A stretch of 33,104 bases of DNA from Candidatus Woesearchaeota archaeon (GTDB lineage: Archaea; Nanobdellota; Nanobdellia; Woesearchaeales; 21-14-0-10-32-9): the NCBI GenBank assembly GCA_021736975.1, contig JAIPET010000010.1, positions 1 to 33,104 of the forward strand, written 5' to 3'. The notes below the pieces were generated by a model. It searched no databases and was not told the origin of the DNA. It saw only the letters and a list, made by a program, of their open reading frames with translations. The stretch's first letter is position 1; every line of letters starts with the position of its first letter. Below, one piece after another: positions 30,132 to 33,104 of this stretch. A program made the position numbers and the translations under genes.

Positions 30132-30191
30132 ATATTATTTCACAAAAATTATTTTATTATTGATTTATAAAAATTGGGAGAAAAGATAAAA

Positions 30192-32369
30192 ATGAAAAAA
30201 GTAGATTTAGATATCAAAGGAATGCATTGTGCTAGTTGTTCAACGTTAATTCAGAAAGTTTTTAGTAAAAATGCAAATATTAAATCTTCAAACGTTAATT
30301 ATAGTACTGGAAGAGCAACTGTTAATTTTAATGAAAAGTTAGTATCAGAAAAAGAATTAATTGAAATTGTTAAAAAAAAAGGTTATGATGCTTCTATTTC
30401 TAAATCGATGATTGATCCTAAAAAACAACATAAAAAAGAAATGATTAGATTAAAGAAAAAATTAGTTTATAGTTTGTTTTTTGCTGTTCCTGCTTTTATT
30501 ATTGGCATGGTTTTTATGTGGGTTGGAATAAAACTTCCTTTTGAAGAATATATTTTATGGATTTTAGCCACGCCAATTCAATTTTATATTGGTGCCGAAT
30601 TTTATAAAGGAACTTGGAGTGCTTTAAAAAATAAGACTGCTAATATGGATTCTTTAATTGCTCTTGGTACTAGTGCAGCGTATTTTTATTCTGTTTATTT
30701 GGTTTTGTTTGTTCAAGGTCATCAACAATATTTTGAAACTTCAGCAATATTGATTACTTTAGTTATTCTTGGGAAATATTTAGAAGCTAGTGCTAAGGGG
30801 AAAACTAGTGATGCTATTTCTAAACTGATGAGTATTAGTCCTAAAACTGCGCGTGTATTAAGAAAAGGAATTGAATATAATATTAGTGTTGATGATGTTA
30901 AGCTAGGAGATATTATTCTTGTTAAACCTGGAGAAAAAGTTCCTGTTGATGGATCTATTCTTTCTGGAAATACAAGTATTGATGAATCTATGATTACTGG
31001 TGAAAGTATTCCTGTTGATAAAAATAAGAATGATTTGGTTTTTGGTGGAACTATAAATAAGCATGGTTCTTTTAGATTTAAAGCTACAAAAGTTGGAAAT
31101 GATACAACTCTTTCTCATATAGTAAAATTAGTTGAGGATGCTCAAGGTAGGAAAGCACCTATTCAAAGATTTGCGGATACAATAAGTGCTTATTTTGTAC
31201 CTATAGTTATTTTAATTGCTATAATTACTTTTATTGGTTGGACTTTAGGAGGAAAAGATTCTTCTTTTGCTATTCTTACAGCTGTTTCTGTTTTAGTTAT
31301 TGCGTGTCCTTGTGCTCTTGGTCTTGCTACTCCAACTAGCATTATGGTTGGAACTGGTCTTGGTGCTAAAAAAGGTATTTTAATTAAAGGAGGAGATGCT
31401 CTTGAAACTGCTCATAAAATTAATTTTGTTGTTTTTGATAAAACAGGAACTATCACTAAAGGAGTTCCTGAAGTTACTGATTTTAAAACGAGTTTAAATG
31501 AAAAAGAGTTCATTACTATTTTGGGAAGTATTGAAAATGAATCTGAACATCCTTTAGCAGAATCTATTGTTAGATATTCTAAAGAACAAAAAGTTAAGTT
31601 TAAAAAAATTTCAAAATTTAAAGCGATTCCTGGTCATGGAATAGAAGCAAATATTAGTAAAAATAAATATTTTGCTGGAAATATTAAACTTATGCAAAAA
31701 CAAAAAATAAATGTGTCTAAATATAAAAATAAAATTGAGTCTCTTGAAAAGGAAGGTAAAACTGTAATGATTTTGGCTGATAAAAAAGTTCTTGGAATAA
31801 TAGCTGTAGCAGATACAATAAGAGAAACAAGCAAGCAAGCAGTTTATAGATTGCATAAAATGGGAATAAAGACTTTTATGATAACTGGTGATAATAAAAG
31901 AACTGCTAAAGCTATTGCTGGCCAGGCTGGCATCAAGAATGTTTTTGCTGAAGTTTTACCTAAAGATAAGGCTGGTTATGTTAAAAAACTTCAAAGAAAG
32001 GGTAAGTTTAAAGTTGCTATGATTGGTGATGGCATTAATGATGCTCCTGCGATTGCTCAAGCTGATATTGGTATTGCTATGGGTTCTGGTACAGATGTTG
32101 CTATGGAAACAGGAGATATTGTTTTAATGAGAGATGATCCTTTAGGAGTGCCTAGTGCTTTAAGACTTAGTAAATTAACTATGTCAAAAATAAGACAAAA
32201 CATGTTTTGGGCTTTATTTTATAATGTTCTTGGAATTCCTATAGCGGCAGGCACATTATATTTGTGGACTGGTTGGCTTTTATCTCCAATAGTTGCAGGC
32301 GCCGCTATGGCTATGAGTAGCGTTTCAGTTTTAACTAATAGTTTGCTTTTAAAATATAAAAAATTATAG
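30192..32369 (+). CDS. copA: Cu(I)-exporting P1B-type ATPase
   Basis: From ATG 30192 the protein has 725 residues. It has an HMA domain (GMHC13ASC16), the actuator loop TGES (269-272), the metal-site helix AC372PC374ALGLATP, the phosphorylation motif D416KTGTITKG, the P1B SEHPLAE motif (451-457), GDGINDAP (612-619) and the Cu-specific last helices with GIPIAAG and MAMSSVSVLTNSL. It uses ATP to pump Cu(I) out of the cytosol. GGGAG (30176-30180) supports ATG 30192; an in-frame TTG at 30174 overlaps that site. It is the last gene of the copper operon. Its TAG lies inside the 3' end of the convergent transglycosylase gene. Confidence 0.97.
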   Translation: MKKVDLDIKGMHCASCSTLIQKVFSKNANIKSSNVNYSTGRATVNFNEKLVSEKELIEIVKKKGYDASISKSMIDPKKQHKKEMIRLKKKLVYSLFFAVPAFIIGMVFMWVGIKLPFEEYILWILATPIQFYIGAEFYKGTWSALKNKTANMDSLIALGTSAAYFYSVYLVLFVQGHQQYFETSAILITLVILGKYLEASAKGKTSDAISKLMSISPKTARVLRKGIEYNISVDDVKLGDIILVKPGEKVPVDGSILSGNTSIDESMITGESIPVDKNKNDLVFGGTINKHGSFRFKATKVGNDTTLSHIVKLVEDAQGRKAPIQRFADTISAYFVPIVILIAIITFIGWTLGGKDSSFAILTAVSVLVIACPCALGLATPTSIMVGTGLGAKKGILIKGGDALETAHKINFVVFDKTGTITKGVPEVTDFKTSLNEKEFITILGSIENESEHPLAESIVRYSKEQKVKFKKISKFKAIPGHGIEANISKNKYFAGNIKLMQKQKINVSKYKNKIESLEKEGKTVMILADKKVLGIIAVADTIRETSKQAVYRLHKMGIKTFMITGDNKRTAKAIAGQAGIKNVFAEVLPKDKAGYVKKLQRKGKFKVAMIGDGINDAPAIAQADIGIAMGSGTDVAMETGDIVLMRDDPLGVPSALRLSKLTMSKIRQNMFWALFYNVLGIPIAAGTLYLWTGWLLSPIVAGAAMAMSSVSVLTNSLLLKYKKL

Positions 32370-33104
32370 CGTATATATTTTGTTTAGTTCTGCTTCGTAT
32401 CCTAGAACGTATGGTACGTATTTTGCTGTTTCTTTTGGCAAGCATTCAAGTCCGTATTTCATGAATCTTGATACGTTTCTAGGACCCCAGTTATATCCTA
32501 TTAAAGTAAATATTTTTTGTGTGGTTGGTGTGTATTCAGAATATTTGTATTTTAATTTTGACAGCATTCTTGTTCCGCCCACTATGTTTTGGATCGGGTT
32601 GTTTTTATTTACATTATATTGTTTTGCTGTTTCCGGCATGAGTTGCATAAATCCTTCTGCGCCAGCATGGCTTTTTGCGTTATTATCAAATTTTGATTCT
32701 TGCATAATTACTGCTTTTATGAATAATGGGTCTTCATTTTCTTGATTTATTAGTTTGTAGAATTCTGTTAGTTCTATCATAAAACTTATTTTTTGTTTTA
32801 TTCTTTCTGATATTTCTTTTGACTCAAACCCGTTATTTTTTATATTTTTTATTTGTATATTGTTGTATCCTAAATTTCTTAAAGTTCTTGTTTCTATCCA
32901 ATCGTATATTTCTTTATTTTTTGTTGTGTCTGAATAATATTCTTCTAAAATAGTTCCTCTTGCTTCTAAATCTCTTGTTACTTCAAGTTTTGTTATATCA
33001 TCTAAATATCTTTTTCTTTTTTCTAGTTGTTCTTTTCCTTTTGATAAATATTTTATTCCTTCTTCTGTTACCCTAAATTTTTTGTTTAAGTTTTTAAGTA
33101 TTTG
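32364..33104 (-). CDS. lytic transglycosylase (SLT) domain protein, N-terminus cut by window edge
   Basis: The C-terminal part is an SLT domain: KAVIMQESKFDNNAKSHAGAEGFMQLMPETA with the catalytic Glu in QES, then GGTRMLSKLKYKY and IGYNWGPRNVSRF. An ATG exists at 32780, but the frame stays open to 33104. It encodes a charged helical region (LSKGKEQLEKRKRYLDDITKLEV, then WIETRTLRNLGYNNIQIKNI), so the gene starts outside the window. SLT enzymes cleave the glycan strands of peptidoglycan, which archaea lack, so the target would be another cell's wall or a different glycan. It overlaps copA by 6 nt at the 3' end. No signal peptide is visible in the part seen. Confidence 0.85.
   Translation of the reverse strand, partial: QILKNLNKKFRVTEEGIKYLSKGKEQLEKRKRYLDDITKLEVTRDLEARGTILEEYYSDTTKNKEIYDWIETRTLRNLGYNNIQIKNIKNNGFESKEISERIKQKISFMIELTEFYKLINQENEDPLFIKAVIMQESKFDNNAKSHAGAEGFMQLMPETAKQYNVNKNNPIQNIVGGTRMLSKLKYKYSEYTPTTQKIFTLIGYNWGPRNVSRFMKYGLECLPKETAKYVPYVLGYEAELNKIYTL

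Noticed and set aside
30174-30191. TTG start for CopA
   Set aside because: It overlaps the GGGAG site; ATG 30192 leaves the HMA domain complete.

Overview
The window is very A+T-rich and reads as a chromosomal segment of a small-genome archaeon, most likely from the DPANN group (Woesearchaeota/Pacearchaeota-like). That placement is inference. It rests on about a dozen genes whose TATA-like box lies 24-28 nt before the start codon with no Shine-Dalgarno sequence (leaderless promoters), downstream operon genes that do carry GGAGG/GAGGTG sites, a TrmB-family regulator, several lipobox proteins and a bacterial-type HU protein. Both window edges cut through genes: a lipase-like hydrolase on the left and a lytic transglycosylase-domain protein on the right are each open to the edge. 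No rRNA, tRNA, CRISPR array or transposase was found.

Layout. 0-2.1 kb: hydrolase, YdjM-like membrane protein and an anchored surface protein. 2.2-2.5 kb: HU protein with a hairpin terminator. 2.7-4.7 kb (minus): orphan gene, phospholipase D/cardiolipin synthase-like protein, MazG-like protein. 4.9-7.0 kb: thioredoxin reductase, HAD-like protein, zinc-ribbon protein. 7.0-8.3 kb (minus): TrmB regulator followed by a frameshifted orphan, divergent from a methyltransferase-FolE pair (8.4-10.0 kb). 10.1-13.3 kb: glutamate dehydrogenase, then two thioredoxin-fold lipoproteins and CcdA. 13.3-14.2 kb (minus): DUF368 lipid-carrier transporter. 14.3-15.8 kb: orphan, secreted Met/His-rich protein, SHOCT membrane protein and membrane-anchored winged-helix protein. 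15.8-17.4 kb: a decay-like stretch with a 5'-truncated, frameshifted EutH and a frameshifted membrane gene bracketed by a perfect 26-bp direct repeat. 17.4-19.6 kb: U32 protein, Nudix hydrolase, ferredoxin, and partial copies of the ferredoxin 3' end. 19.6-23.2 kb (minus): membrane protein, nucleotidyltransferase, alpha/beta hydrolase, large lipoprotein. 23.3-25.1 kb (minus): thioredoxin-CcdA fusion, DUF4405 protein, Cys-rich lipoprotein. 25.1-25.5 kb: palindrome-rich intergenic region. 25.5-28.3 kb: YfbK-like VWA protein and a Cys-rich membrane partner. 28.5-32.4 kb: copper operon (CopZ-like, HMA plus glycine-tetrad membrane protein, cupredoxin, CopA).

Two themes link the genes. The first is thiol electron flow to the outside: cytosolic thioredoxin reductase could feed CcdA, which would reduce the two lipoprotein thioredoxins, with the thioredoxin-CcdA fusion/DUF4405 operon as a second route. 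The second is copper handling: chaperone, exporter, secreted cupredoxin, and possibly the Met/His-rich secreted protein at 14.6 kb. The most unusual object is the 308-residue protein at 28686-29612, in which 13 glycines recur at an exact four-residue period beside repeated methionines, downstream of an HMA domain.
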